Of a DNA stretch of 64,000 bases, positions 33,397 through 41,679 are shown piece by piece. Source of the stretch: Actinoplanes solisilvae. GTDB taxonomy: Bacteria > Actinomycetota > Actinomycetes > Mycobacteriales > Micromonosporaceae. Positions within the stretch are counted from its first letter, which is position 1; each line of letters begins with the position of its first letter. The notes under the pieces are model-generated. The model ran no database searches and was not told the origin of the DNA. It saw only the letters and a list, made by a program, of their open reading frames with translations. A program made the position numbers and the translations under genes. The stretch covers positions 124,001-188,000 of the forward strand of contig NZ_RJAC01000003.1 in NCBI RefSeq assembly GCF_003999975.1, in the 5' to 3' direction.

Positions 33397-33479
33397 GCGG
33401 ATGCGGACGTGGCCGGCTCGGCCGGCGCGGCCGCATCGAGGTGGATCGTGGCCAGGACGACTGCCGTGGATATGATCAT
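33393..33479 (-). CDS. 28-residue leader ORF coupled to the glycosyltransferase
   Basis: ATG 33479 follows AGGAAG by 8 nt and opens MIISTAVVLATIHLDAAAPA then EPATSASA, ending in TGA 33395-33393. That TGA overlaps the GTG start of the glycosyltransferase, which lacks a ribosome site. The arrangement implies that ribosomes translate the short ORF and restart at the GTG. Confidence 0.55.
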   Translation of the reverse strand: MIISTAVVLATIHLDAAAPAEPATSASA

Positions 33480-33581
33480 TTGTCTGCTTCCTGAACGCTG
33501 GCGGTGAACCGAAGCCGCCAGAGTCTGGAGCGACGATTGCCAGCGTACGCCTGTTGGCGGAACTGGCACGGTCGGTGCTCG

Positions 33582-34403
33582 TCAGGCCAGGCTGGCCCAC
33601 ACCACCTTGCCGCCGCGAGCCGGCATCGCCCCCCAGGCCGCGGCGATGGCGTGCACCAGCGGCAGGCCCCGCCCTCGGCTGTGCAGCGGTCCCGGCGGGG
33701 TGACGGCCGCCAGCCGGTGGTGGATGAAGGCCGGGGCGCTGTCCTGAACAGCCGTGTGCAGCCGGGCGGCGCTGCGGAAGACGGTCACGACGAAGTCGGT
33801 GCCGGCATGCTCGACCGCGTTGCCGGCCAGCTCACTGACTATCGACATGGCGTCGTCGGCCAGATGCTCGAGATGCCAGGCGCGACACGCCTGCCGCACC
33901 AGATCACGGGCGGTGCGTACGCATACGGGGTGGGGTTTCAGCTGCGCCTGCCACCGGTCCGCGGGTGACATCATCGCGGCGATCGCGACCTGGGCCTCGG
34001 GCACACCGCCGAAGACCCGTGGCCGCGGTCCGTCGGCGCGGCGCAGCTGCCGGCTCAGCGCGCCCCGGTCGGGCAGGCAGAACACCAGGCGGACCGGCGA
34101 CGGGGCCAGACGTGCCTGACGCCACGCCGCCATCCAGAAGGTCAGACTGAGCCCGGCCACGTCCGTCAGGTGCTGAAGATCGACGATGACGGAGACCGTC
34201 GGGCCGGCCAGGCAGAGCCGCAGGCTGGCGGAGACCTGGTCACCGAAGGGCGGCGACCATTCGCCGTAGAGCCCCAGCTCGACCACCGAGGCGGTCGCGT
34301 CGCCGCTGGCGGTCACCGCTGTTCCCCGGCGATGGGTCGTCGTGGTGAGCAGGTACGGGGGTTCGAACGGTCGTGCGCGTCGTTGATCGTCGGTGGCGGT
34401 CAT
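33582..34403 (-). CDS. STAS-like plus HATPase (anti-sigma kinase-type) fusion protein
   Basis: 273 residues from ATG 34403. Residues about 35-155 look like a STAS antagonist domain (VELGLYGEWSPPFGDQVSASLRLCLAGPTVSVIVDLQHLTDVAGL). The C-terminal half is an RsbW/SpoIIAB-like ATPase: N-box DDAMSIVSELAGNAVEHAGTDF, G1-like VQDSAP, and SRGRGLPLVHAIAAAWG. These two domains usually sit on separate partner-switching proteins; here they are one chain. It opens the stress-regulator island and is divergent from a SigB-type promoter. Confidence 0.8.
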   Translation of the reverse strand: MTATDDQRRARPFEPPYLLTTTTHRRGTAVTASGDATASVVELGLYGEWSPPFGDQVSASLRLCLAGPTVSVIVDLQHLTDVAGLSLTFWMAAWRQARLAPSPVRLVFCLPDRGALSRQLRRADGPRPRVFGGVPEAQVAIAAMMSPADRWQAQLKPHPVCVRTARDLVRQACRAWHLEHLADDAMSIVSELAGNAVEHAGTDFVVTVFRSAARLHTAVQDSAPAFIHHRLAAVTPPGPLHSRGRGLPLVHAIAAAWGAMPARGGKVVWASLA

Positions 34404-34594
34404 CGTCGTCCGTCCACGACCGACGAAGGCGCTGTCGGGGGGACGACGGGGTCGCTTGCTGGCACGGCTCGCTCCTGAGCACCTCGGTGAGAATGCACTG
34501 CCGAAGTCTGGAGCAGCCGGCGGAAAGGATTCATCCCCCGCCTTACCCGACGATATAACACCGGCCACGAAGGTCGCCCGTCTGTCCGATGATG

Positions 34595-34619
34595 GTTTGT
34601 CCGGTGCGGAGCAGGGTAT
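34595..34619 (+). promoter_or_regulatory. SigB-type promoter upstream of the AI-2E transporter remnant
   Basis: GTTT (34595-34598), 15 bp, GGGTAT (34614-34619): the consensus of general-stress (SigB/SigF class) promoters, with the same 15-bp spacer as the four others in this island. It reads into the transporter remnant 17 bp downstream. The rest of the gap 34404-34594 shows nothing clear. Confidence 0.7.
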
Positions 34620-34635
34620 CCGCGCCCTGCACGTC

Positions 34636-35234
34636 TGACGCCGTGGCCGCCTTCGGCGGCCTCACGCTGCTCGTAGCCTTCGTCGACGCCGTCGGGATCG
34701 GCATCGGCCTGGCGATTTTGCGTGCCGCTCGCGCTGCCGCTGGCCGCGCTGGTCTTCCTGGGCGGCTTCATCCCGGTCATCGGCGCCACCCTCACCGGCG
34801 CCGTGGCCGTTCTGGTCGCTCTCGTCACCGTCGGCCCGGTCAAGGCACTCATCGTGCTCGCCGTCGTGATCGCCGTCCAGCAACTGGAGGGCCACGTCCT
34901 GCAGCCCCTGATCATGGGACGCGCGGTGGCTCTGCATCCCCTGGCCGTCATTCTCTCCATCGCCACCGGTGTGCTCGTCGCCGGCATCATCGGCGGTCTG
35001 ATCGCCGTTCCCCTGCTCGCGGTGGTCAACACCGCCGTGCGCTGTCTGGCCGGGCATCCGAACGGCGAGCCGGTGCCGGGCGGGGAGCCGCCGGGCACCC
35101 AGCGCACCGCCGACCACGACGCCGTCCCGGTCAGCGGGCCAGAGCAGCGTGCGGCTGATTCGGTCACCACGAACGGCGAGCAACCGGCGGCCGTCGCGGC
35201 GGCAGCGGGAGGTGAGAGTCGAGACGGGTCGTGA
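34636..35234 (+). pseudogene. Truncated, frameshifted AI-2E/YdiK-family transporter
   Basis: Only the last third of an AI-2E-type permease remains. One frame gives GGLTLLVAFVDAVGIGIGLAIL (to about 34722). After a one- or two-base loss the next frame continues PLALPLAALVFLGGFIPVIG ... VVIAVQQLEGHVLQPLIMGRAVALHPLAVILSIATGVLVAGIIGGL and ends at 35234 after a polar tail. About 230 N-terminal residues are missing. The second frame (ATG or GTG near 34722) could still yield a three-helix fragment. A SigB-type promoter stands directly upstream. Confidence 0.78.
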
Positions 35235-35352
35235 GAATCAGTGTCGGCAAATCAACCGGGACACGCCCGTGGAGCGTATGGTCGAGCGTGCGGCCCGTGA
35301 CGAGCCGCGGCCCCGGACCCTGGCACACGATGATCCATGTCAGGGGTGGAAT

Positions 35353-35739
35353 ATGCCGCACTACAGCATGGCCGGCTGCACCGTTTCCGTGCGTGATGCC
35401 ACCGCCGGAAGTGTCGTCGAAGTTTGCGTCTCCGGCGACCTTGATGGCGACGCCGTCCCGATGCTGACCGAGATCACGAACCATCTGGCCGGGCTGTCCG
35501 CGAGGCGCGTCGTCCTGGAGCTTCGGCAGCTCGACTTCGCCGGATCAGCCCTGGCCAACTGGATCATGCGGCTGCAAGGGCGGCTGGGCAGTGGAACGCC
35601 GGTCGTGGTGTGCCATCCTCGGCCGACGGTGCGCTGGGTCCTGAGGACCACCGGGATGGCCGAGCTGATCGATGACGGCCGGAGCGAGCGGGCGACGGCC
35701 GACTCCGCGAGCACTCGGCCCCGGCTGCGGCTGGTGTAG
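35353..35739 (+). CDS. STAS-domain anti-sigma-factor antagonist-like protein
   Basis: 128 residues from ATG 35353, with GGGGTGGA just upstream. STAS fold: VVEVCVSGDLDGDAVPMLTEITNHLAGLSARRVVLELRQLDFAGSALANWIMRLQGRL. The Ser in DFAGSA lies where antagonists are phosphorylated by anti-sigma kinases. Partner-switching neighbours on both sides (STAS-HATPase, hydrolase-HATPase, PAS-PP2C) suggest it is the antagonist of this module. Confidence 0.82.
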   Translation: MPHYSMAGCTVSVRDATAGSVVEVCVSGDLDGDAVPMLTEITNHLAGLSARRVVLELRQLDFAGSALANWIMRLQGRLGSGTPVVVCHPRPTVRWVLRTTGMAELIDDGRSERATADSASTRPRLRLV

Positions 35740-35776
35740 GAGCCGCCGATCTGGTGCGCGCTTCGTTCGGGCCCGA

Positions 35777-37000
35777 TCAGTCGTGGTTCCGCCGGGCGAT
35801 CTCCGCCCACACGATCTTGCCCGCGCGGCCGGCCCACCGCGCCGGCCGATTGCCCCATCGACGCGCGGTCGCGGCGACGATGAGCAGTCCGCGGCCGCCC
35901 GGCACGACCGGCGACGGGGTTCTCGGTGTCGGTGGTCGCGGGTCGGTGTCGGTCACCTCGACCACGACGGCGTCGGGCCGGCGCTGCAGGTGCAGCTCGC
36001 CGCCGCCGTCGGTGTGCCGGGTGAGGTTCTCGACCAGTTCGGTGGTGACCAGCAGGACATCGTCGGTCTGGTCGGTCATGTTCCAGTCGTGAAGAACCTG
36101 CTCGACCATGCGCCGTGCTTGCGCCGCCGATGTCGTGTGCGTCAGCGGCATACGCCGGTCGTCACTCGGGGACTCCGCCAGCCGGCCGACGGCTGCGGCA
36201 AAGGCGACCGCCTGCGCGGCGACCAGTGCCCCGGCGGTGGTCACGGCGTTGTGCGCCGCGCCGGGGATCTCGGCCGTGTCGGCCGCCGGGGCCAGGGCGG
36301 CCGCGCGGGTGACCCACTCGGCGGGAGCGATCGGATCGTACTGACCGCGCAGGACCCGGATCGGGGCCGCCACGACGGGAAGGCGGTGTTCGATGTGGTG
36401 AGCGACGGCATGCTTGAGCGTGCGCAGGATGCGCCGTACCCCCGCGTCACGCAGGTCGGCCAGGATCATGGTCGCCTGGCGAGGGTCCTCGCGGAGCAGG
36501 TCGTTCGCCCAGCGGCGGATCTGCGCGCCGGAGGTCGGAGCGGAGGGATCGACCGTCGGCCCGACCAGAATGAGGGCGGCGACCAGGTCGGGCCGACGGA
36601 TCGCGAGCTCCACGGCGATCTGGCAGCCGAACGAGTTGGCCAGCACCAGGATGGGACCAAGGTGGACCTCGTCCATCCAGGCGGCGACGAAATCGGCGTG
36701 CTGCTCGGCGGTCAGCGCCTCGGCCGGGTCGCCGGAGAAGCCGAAGCCGGGCAGGTCGGGCACGTACACCGAGCCGGGCAGCGCCGCGGCGGTCGGCATG
36801 AGATATCGGTGCGACACCGCCAAGCCGTGCAGGAGGAGCCACGCCGGTGCCTGCTCGGCGGGGTCGATGCGCTGCCGGATGTGCAGGCGCAGCCCATCCA
36901 CCGTTGTCAGGATGCTGACGAACCCGTCGGCGGCGACGGGCGCCGCACGGGTCAGCCGCCGCTGGGCGGGGCTCATGCGGGCGGTGCGAGGCCGGGGCAT
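35777..37000 (-). CDS. RsbQ-like alpha/beta hydrolase fused to an RsbW-like HATPase
   Basis: 407 residues from ATG 37000; ATG 36976 is possible, and neither has a good ribosome site. Residues about 30-275 form an alpha/beta hydrolase with nucleophile S123 (LANSFGCQ), acid D222 (GQYDPI) and H250 (GAAHNAV); the 28-residue D-to-H gap equals that of RsbQ. Residues about 290-405 are an anti-sigma-kinase-like ATPase: N-box VTTELVENLTRH, G1 VEVTDTDPRP and GGRGLLIVAATARRWG. RsbQ-type hydrolases act with PAS-PP2C phosphatases in energy-stress signalling. Such a phosphatase gene lies 7 kb away. The fusion is unusual; its ligand is unknown. Confidence 0.82.
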   Translation of the reverse strand: MPRPRTARMSPAQRRLTRAAPVAADGFVSILTTVDGLRLHIRQRIDPAEQAPAWLLLHGLAVSHRYLMPTAAALPGSVYVPDLPGFGFSGDPAEALTAEQHADFVAAWMDEVHLGPILVLANSFGCQIAVELAIRRPDLVAALILVGPTVDPSAPTSGAQIRRWANDLLREDPRQATMILADLRDAGVRRILRTLKHAVAHHIEHRLPVVAAPIRVLRGQYDPIAPAEWVTRAAALAPAADTAEIPGAAHNAVTTAGALVAAQAVAFAAAVGRLAESPSDDRRMPLTHTTSAAQARRMVEQVLHDWNMTDQTDDVLLVTTELVENLTRHTDGGGELHLQRRPDAVVVEVTDTDPRPPTPRTPSPVVPGGRGLLIVAATARRWGNRPARWAGRAGKIVWAEIARRNHD

Positions 37001-37008
37001 GCCGTTGA

Positions 37009-37422
37009 CTAACCCACGACCGGGCGGCGAACCGGGGCCGGGGGTTGCCGGCTGGTCACCACGTATTTCCGCAGCCGGACGGTCTCGGAGGTCGCTCGGT
37101 AGCCATGGACGGAGCCGAGACCGTAGTAGGTGTACAGCTTGTCCTCTTCGCCCGGGCCGATCTCGCCGTCGGTGTCGACGCGTGGGGCGTTCTTGACACG
37201 GTCCTTGTCGAACGGGACCTCGAGCCGGTCGTCGGTCAGGGTCGCCCGGTTCAGCGGCACAAAGGATTCCCTGGTGCCGGCGAGGCCGGTGCGGACGCTG
37301 AGCCATTCCGGCTCGCCCGTTCGATCGTCGAGGTAGACCTGGCCGGCGGAGCCGATCTTCCCACCGCCGGCGGCGTAGACGTCGGCGCCGTTGATGTACT
37401 GCAGATCGGACTGGTTGATCAT
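37009..37422 (-). CDS. PRC-barrel domain stress protein
   Basis: 137 residues from ATG 37422 (AAGGGA 8 nt upstream). PRC-barrel: LQYINGADVYAAGGGKIGSAGQVYLDDRTGEPEWLSVRTGLAGTRESFVPL, followed by a tail with EEDKLYTYYGL. Such cytoplasmic proteins are common in general-stress regulons of actinobacteria, though their molecular role is unclear. A SigB-type promoter lies about 215 bp upstream, giving a long leader. Eight base pairs separate its stop from the start of the hydrolase fusion gene, so both may be co-transcribed. Confidence 0.8.
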   Translation of the reverse strand: MINQSDLQYINGADVYAAGGGKIGSAGQVYLDDRTGEPEWLSVRTGLAGTRESFVPLNRATLTDDRLEVPFDKDRVKNAPRVDTDGEIGPGEEDKLYTYYGLGSVHGYRATSETVRLRKYVVTSRQPPAPVRRPVVG

Positions 37423-37637
37423 GTGGGTCCCTTCGAGGGCGGCGAGCGCGCGGTCAGAACCCGGGAGAACGAGCCCTGACCCCTGAAGGCACCTTGATCG
37501 CTCGGCGGCGAGTTCCGTGGAAACCGGCTGGAACGCCGTCCTCGGTGGCGGCGTCGAGTGTGAGCCGCTGGGTGGACGGTTGCCCCGGACTGTCTCGCCG
37601 ACGGATCCGGGTGGCAAAGAAGCTTGTTGCGCTCTGG

Positions 37638-37662
37638 ATGCCCACGCCGTGTCAGGGCAAAC
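37638..37662 (-). promoter_or_regulatory. SigB-type promoter upstream of the PRC-barrel gene
   Basis: On the minus strand GTTT (37662-37659), 15 bp, GGGCAT (37643-37638). Same spacing and -10 as the transketolase promoter. The gap 37423-37703 contains nothing else I can define. Confidence 0.65.
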
Positions 37663-37703
37663 ATGCCGGCGTCAGTGCCGGTGCTCCCGCGGCCGTGACG
37701 ACG

Positions 37704-39362
37704 TCAGCCACGGCGGGCCGGCCGATCGGGCAGCAGCCGTTCTTCGTGATCGAGCTCGCGTTCCAGCACGCGCAGACCTTCGTCGGGCAACCGGCCGGCA
37801 TCGCGCCAGCGCAGGAGCTCCTCCCGTTGGGCGTCGATCGCCACCCGGCGTACGTGCAGGGCCGCCTCGTAGCGCGGCGAGACCGGCAGGCTGGCCGAGT
37901 CGTTCTCGCGCAGCAGGGTGAGCCTCCCTTCGTAGCGGGCGAGCCGGGTGCGCAGCTGGCCCCTCATCGTGTCGACGACGTGCCTGGGCATGTCGTCATG
38001 GTCGTCGGCGCGCAGCTCGTCCAGCGCGACCAGGGCCGCCTCGACGGACGCCGAACGCGCCTCGTTGCGCAGGCGGGCCTGGTCGTTCTCGTCCGCGTGC
38101 AGACCGAGCCGCCGGACGATCGGTGCGAAGGTGAGGCCCTGCCCGACCAGGGTGACCAGCACGACGACGAACGTGCAGAACAGCAGCAGATCGCGGGCCG
38201 GGAACGGCGCGCCGCTGCTCGTCACGAGCGGAATGGTGGAGATCGCGGCGAGGCTGATCACCCCGCGGGTGCCCGACCAGCTCAGCGCGACGACCTCGGC
38301 GCCGGTCAGCCGGTCGGCTGCGGCGACGCCCAGCCGGGACGGGGTGCCGGTGCCGAGGCGGGTGTGCAGAGAGCGGGGGAGTGACTGGGTCAGCAGCAGC
38401 CACAGCGGCCGCAACAGCAGGACGACGCCGAGGGTGATCGCGACGGCGGTGACGACGGTAGCGGCCTCGTACTGGGCGAGGCCGCGGATGACCGCGGGCA
38501 GTTGCTGACCGATGAGCAGGAAGACGAAGCCCTCGAGCAGGAAGTCGACCAGTCGCCAGACGGCGCTGGTCTGTAGCCGGCCCGCGCCGGAGGCCGACCG
38601 CGGCGTGTGATGCCCGACGATCAGGCCGGCGATGACCACCGCCAGCACGCCGGAGACGTGGATCCGTTCGGCGAGCACGTAGGCACCGAACGGGGTGGCC
38701 AGCGAGATGGCGTTGGCGATCATCGGGTCGCGGCTGAGCAGCCGCGACAGCAGCCGGACGGCGAAGGCGATCAGACAGCCGACGGCGACTCCGCCCGCGG
38801 CCGCGACGACGAACCGGCCGAACGCGGCCGGCGCTGAGAAGCCGCTGCCGGTGGCCGCCGCGACGGCGACGCTCAGAATGGTCAGGGCGGTGGCGTCGTT
38901 GAGGAGCCCTTCGCCCTGGATCAGCGTGACGATCCGCGGCGGCAGCCCGACCTTGCGTCCGACCGCCAGAGCCGCGACCGGGTCCGGCGGCGCGACGGCC
39001 GCGCCGACCGCGATGCCGACGGCCAGTGTCGCACCCGGGACCAGCCAGGCGAAGCCCACGCCGATCAGCACGGCGGTGAGCAGCACGAGGATCACCGACA
39101 GGCTGATCACCGTACGCAGGTTGCGGCGGATCCCGAGCAGCGACGAGTCCAGGGCGGCGCTGTACAGCAACGGCGGCAGCACGAGGGTCAGGACGAGATG
39201 CGGGTCGAGGGGCACGTTGGGGCCCGGCAGCAGCGCGTAGCCGATCCCGATGATCGGCAGCAGCGCGGCGGCGGGCAGCCCCGTCCGGTTGGCGATCCAC
39301 CGTACCAGCACGACCACCGCGACGGCGGCCAGGGCGAACACGACGAACGCCTCGACGCTCAC
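37704..39362 (-). CDS. CPA1-type Na+/H+ antiporter
   Basis: 552 residues from GTG 39362, chosen because AGGAAGGA lies 7 nt upstream and the first helix begins at once (SVEAFVVFALAAVAVVVLV). About 12 membrane segments. The transport core shows VAPPDPVAALAVGRKVGLPPRIVTLIQGEGLLNDATALTI with the ND pair. The cytoplasmic tail of about 150 residues is charged and helical (NDQARLRNEARSASVEAALVALDEL). It exchanges protons for Na+ (or K+) and would help in pH or salt stress. Confidence 0.92.
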   Translation of the reverse strand: MSVEAFVVFALAAVAVVVLVRWIANRTGLPAAALLPIIGIGYALLPGPNVPLDPHLVLTLVLPPLLYSAALDSSLLGIRRNLRTVISLSVILVLLTAVLIGVGFAWLVPGATLAVGIAVGAAVAPPDPVAALAVGRKVGLPPRIVTLIQGEGLLNDATALTILSVAVAAATGSGFSAPAAFGRFVVAAAGGVAVGCLIAFAVRLLSRLLSRDPMIANAISLATPFGAYVLAERIHVSGVLAVVIAGLIVGHHTPRSASGAGRLQTSAVWRLVDFLLEGFVFLLIGQQLPAVIRGLAQYEAATVVTAVAITLGVVLLLRPLWLLLTQSLPRSLHTRLGTGTPSRLGVAAADRLTGAEVVALSWSGTRGVISLAAISTIPLVTSSGAPFPARDLLLFCTFVVVLVTLVGQGLTFAPIVRRLGLHADENDQARLRNEARSASVEAALVALDELRADDHDDMPRHVVDTMRGQLRTRLARYEGRLTLLRENDSASLPVSPRYEAALHVRRVAIDAQREELLRWRDAGRLPDEGLRVLERELDHEERLLPDRPARRG

Positions 39363-39432
39363 TGACCATCCTTCCTGGACCACGTCGAGTCCGAATTCCG
39401 GTCGGCGGCCGCGCCGCGCGGGCTACCCCAGG

Positions 39433-39882
39433 TCAGGCGGTCTGCCGCATCTCGGCCAGGAGTTCGGGTGTGTGGCGGCGGTCGTCGGGGTCAGCCGCGG
39501 CGGCCAGCCCGACGTCGGCTGACTTCCGGCTGGCGCCCGGCGGGATCACCAGCAGGTCGAATCGGTCGCGCCCGAAGTCGCTCATGAGGGTGACCAGGCC
39601 GGCCGGCTGGGAGGTGAACCAGCCGAGCCGCAGCGCCCCGCGGCCGGCGCCGACGCGACGGGGGTGGGGCTGGTCCCACTCCGAGGTGTTCAGCAGTACG
39701 TTCGTGATGTCACCGCGGGAGCCGGCTAGCGCGTCCACCAGGGCGGGCAGCTCGGCGACCGCGTCGGTCGAGCGGGGCCACCAGGCCCCGTCGAGGACGG
39801 TGGTCCGCGACGACTGCGGGTCCAGCCGCAGGCGTACGCCGTCGTCCGATGTTTTCTTGGTTCGAGAGATCAGACCGGTCAT
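39433..39882 (-). CDS. DUF5994-type protein
   Basis: 149 residues from ATG 39882 with GGAAGG 7 nt upstream. Motifs VRLRLDPQSSRTTVLDGAWWPRSTDAVAELPALVDAL and GALRLGWFTSQPAGLVTLMSD match the actinobacterial DUF5994 family, of unknown function. A shorter paralogue lies at 47023 with the same DGxWWPxS core. Alone between the antiporter and the GAF-ANTAR pair. Confidence 0.78.
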   Translation of the reverse strand: MTGLISRTKKTSDDGVRLRLDPQSSRTTVLDGAWWPRSTDAVAELPALVDALAGSRGDITNVLLNTSEWDQPHPRRVGAGRGALRLGWFTSQPAGLVTLMSDFGRDRFDLLVIPPGASRKSADVGLAAAADPDDRRHTPELLAEMRQTA

Positions 39883-40004
39883 TGCAGTGCCTTCCGATCG
39901 AGGAATCGCGCCATCAGGCGCCGGGCGCGTCGCGCTCGTCGGAGGATGCCGGGAAACCGGTGTAACCCCAACCGTACGCGCCCCGGCGGCGAAACGCGGC
40001 TCGG

Positions 40005-40775
40005 CTAACGGTCGGCCAGGTCGGGCAGGACGGGGAGGTCGGCGACGATGTTGCCGGCGACCTCGCTGAGGCGCCGGTTGTTCCGGCGGGCGAAGTCCCG
40101 GATCAGCGCGAACGCCTCGTCGGGAGTGACGCCGTTGGCCTGCGCGACGATGCCCTTGGCCTGCTCGATGACAACGCGGCTGTTCAACGCGCCCTGCAGT
40201 TGGCCGGAGAGCACCTCGCCGCGCCGGATGGCTCGTTCCTGGAGCAGCCCGATCACGGCGACGTCGGCCAGTGACTGGACGACGAGAATGTCTGATGCAT
40301 CGAGCTCGGTGGCGCTGCCGAACACGCCCATCGCACCGATGACCTCTTTGCGCAGCCGCAGGGGGAAGGCGTGCACCGACTCGAAGCCGGCCAGAGCGGC
40401 GCGTGGTGCGAAGCCGGGCCATTTGTCCGTTGCGGCGGCCAGGTTCACGTTGATGACCGGCCGGCCGGTGTGGAACGCGTCCAGGCAGGGACCGTCGCCG
40501 TACTGCAGCTGGAACAGCTCCATGAGGCGGGCGCTCTCGTCGGACGCGGCCATGAAGGTCAACCGATGGCGATGGTCGGCCAGCATCAGCCCGACCTCGC
40601 CGGTCTCGAACAGCCCGGCCACCCGTCGGGTGAGCATCTGCAAGAACTCGACGACGTCGAACTCGTCGACGAGGGTATCGGCGGCCTCGACGAACAAGGT
40701 CGCTAGCCGCTCGGCGGAAACGGTGCTCACAGCGGACAACCGCCCTTCTCCGGATTCCGTGCCGACGGCGGTCAC
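40005..40775 (-). CDS. GAF-ANTAR domain regulator
   Basis: 256 residues from GTG 40775, which overlaps the stop of the upstream gene (GTGA). GAF domain with YGDGPCLDAFHTGRPVINVNLAAATDKWPGFAPRAALAGFESVHAFPLRLRKEVIGAMGVFG. The C-terminal ANTAR domain (GALNSRVVIEQAKGIVAQANGVTPDEAFALIRDFARRNNRRLSEVAGNIV) binds paired hairpins in mRNA leaders and causes antitermination. It and its upstream paralogue form a two-gene unit. Ligand and RNA target are unknown. Confidence 0.88.
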   Translation of the reverse strand: MTAVGTESGEGRLSAVSTVSAERLATLFVEAADTLVDEFDVVEFLQMLTRRVAGLFETGEVGLMLADHRHRLTFMAASDESARLMELFQLQYGDGPCLDAFHTGRPVINVNLAAATDKWPGFAPRAALAGFESVHAFPLRLRKEVIGAMGVFGSATELDASDILVVQSLADVAVIGLLQERAIRRGEVLSGQLQGALNSRVVIEQAKGIVAQANGVTPDEAFALIRDFARRNNRRLSEVAGNIVADLPVLPDLADR

Positions 40776-41506
40776 AACTGGCCGCTATCGAAGGAGAGCC
40801 TACGCGCAACGACGTCGCGTGCTACCTCTCCCAGCGCACTGTCCTCGGCATATGCGTGGGCGCGCAGCCGGGCCAGGGCGTCAGCCAGAGAAATACCCAG
40901 TTGCACCGCTACCATCCCTTGGGCCTGGAAAAGTTCCGCTCGCTGCCCGGTGACCTCGTCCAGCCCGTCGGCCATCGTGCCGGGCGCGGCTCGCTCCTGA
41001 CCGTCCAGCAACGTTGTCACCGCCATGTCGGCGAACGTCAGCGCGTCGCGGAACTCGCCGTCGGTCAGCGGGCCCGGCTCGACCCGGAAGACGTCCAGGG
41101 CGCCGAGGCGTGCGGCGCCGACCTGCAGCGGAAACGCGAACACCGCGCGCATGCCGAGGTCGTGGAGCGCGGGCGCATAGCCCGGCCAGCGCGTCATCGC
41201 CCCGTTGGCGAGACAGGGCACGAGCACCGGCTGACGGGTGGTGAACGCGTCCAGGCACGGACCCTCACCCAGCGTGAACTGCAATTCCTCGATGGGCCCG
41301 TAGGCCTGCTCGGACACTGCGGCCACACCCCGCATCCCTTCCTGCCCGACAACACTCACCCCTACGCCTGAGGCCGAAAGGGTGCGTTCCGCGGCCGTGC
41401 ACAAGCGGCGCAGGACCCCGCCGACGCCACCACGGTCGCTTGCCCGGGCCGGCTCGTCGGCCACGAGGCGAGCCACCCGGATGATGCCGTCATCCACGAC
41501 GATCAC
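40772..41506 (-). CDS. GAF-ANTAR domain regulator
   Basis: 244 residues from GTG 41506; GTG 41497 is an alternative that would be closely coupled to a short upstream ORF. GAF part: TLGEGPCLDAFTTRQPVLVPCLANGAMTRWPGYAPALHDLGMRAVFAFPLQVGAARLGALDVFR. ANTAR part: RAELFQAQGMVAVQLGISLADALARLRAHAYAEDSALGEVARDVVARRL. It is predicted to bind RNA and control antitermination in response to a GAF ligand. Overlaps the second GAF-ANTAR gene by 4 bp. Confidence 0.86.
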   Translation of the reverse strand: MIVVDDGIIRVARLVADEPARASDRGGVGGVLRRLCTAAERTLSASGVGVSVVGQEGMRGVAAVSEQAYGPIEELQFTLGEGPCLDAFTTRQPVLVPCLANGAMTRWPGYAPALHDLGMRAVFAFPLQVGAARLGALDVFRVEPGPLTDGEFRDALTFADMAVTTLLDGQERAAPGTMADGLDEVTGQRAELFQAQGMVAVQLGISLADALARLRAHAYAEDSALGEVARDVVARRLSFDSGQL

Positions 41507-41549
41507 CAGGCCGCGCCCGTAGGGCTCTCGGCCGCCAACGGCTTCTCAT
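41490..41549 (-). CDS. Possible 19-residue leader ORF before the GAF-ANTAR pair
   Basis: ATG 41549 with GGGAGAGG 7 nt upstream encodes MRSRWRPRALRARPGDRRG and stops at 41492-41490, inside the start region of the GAF-ANTAR gene. The GAF-ANTAR starts have weak ribosome sites, so coupling is plausible. Arg-rich composition in GC-rich DNA makes a chance ORF possible too. The remaining gap 41550-41679 shows nothing. Confidence 0.35.
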   Translation of the reverse strand: MRSRWRPRALRARPGDRRG

Positions 41550-41679
41550 GGCTGCACCTCTCCCTGACTCGGGGAACCGCCGAGGTCCAGGGCAGCAGCG
41601 TCCGAATGTTCGACTGTAGCCGTGACACTACGCCACGGAAGCAGCCGTGTCCCGGCCGTCGCCGACCGGGTCCGGCCGG

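Noticed and set aside
39939..39985. Possible further SigB-type promoter before the DUF5994 gene (GGTTTCCCGGCAT on the minus strand)
   Set aside because: Spacing between GTT-like and GGCAT-like boxes does not give the 14-16 bp seen at the five accepted sites.
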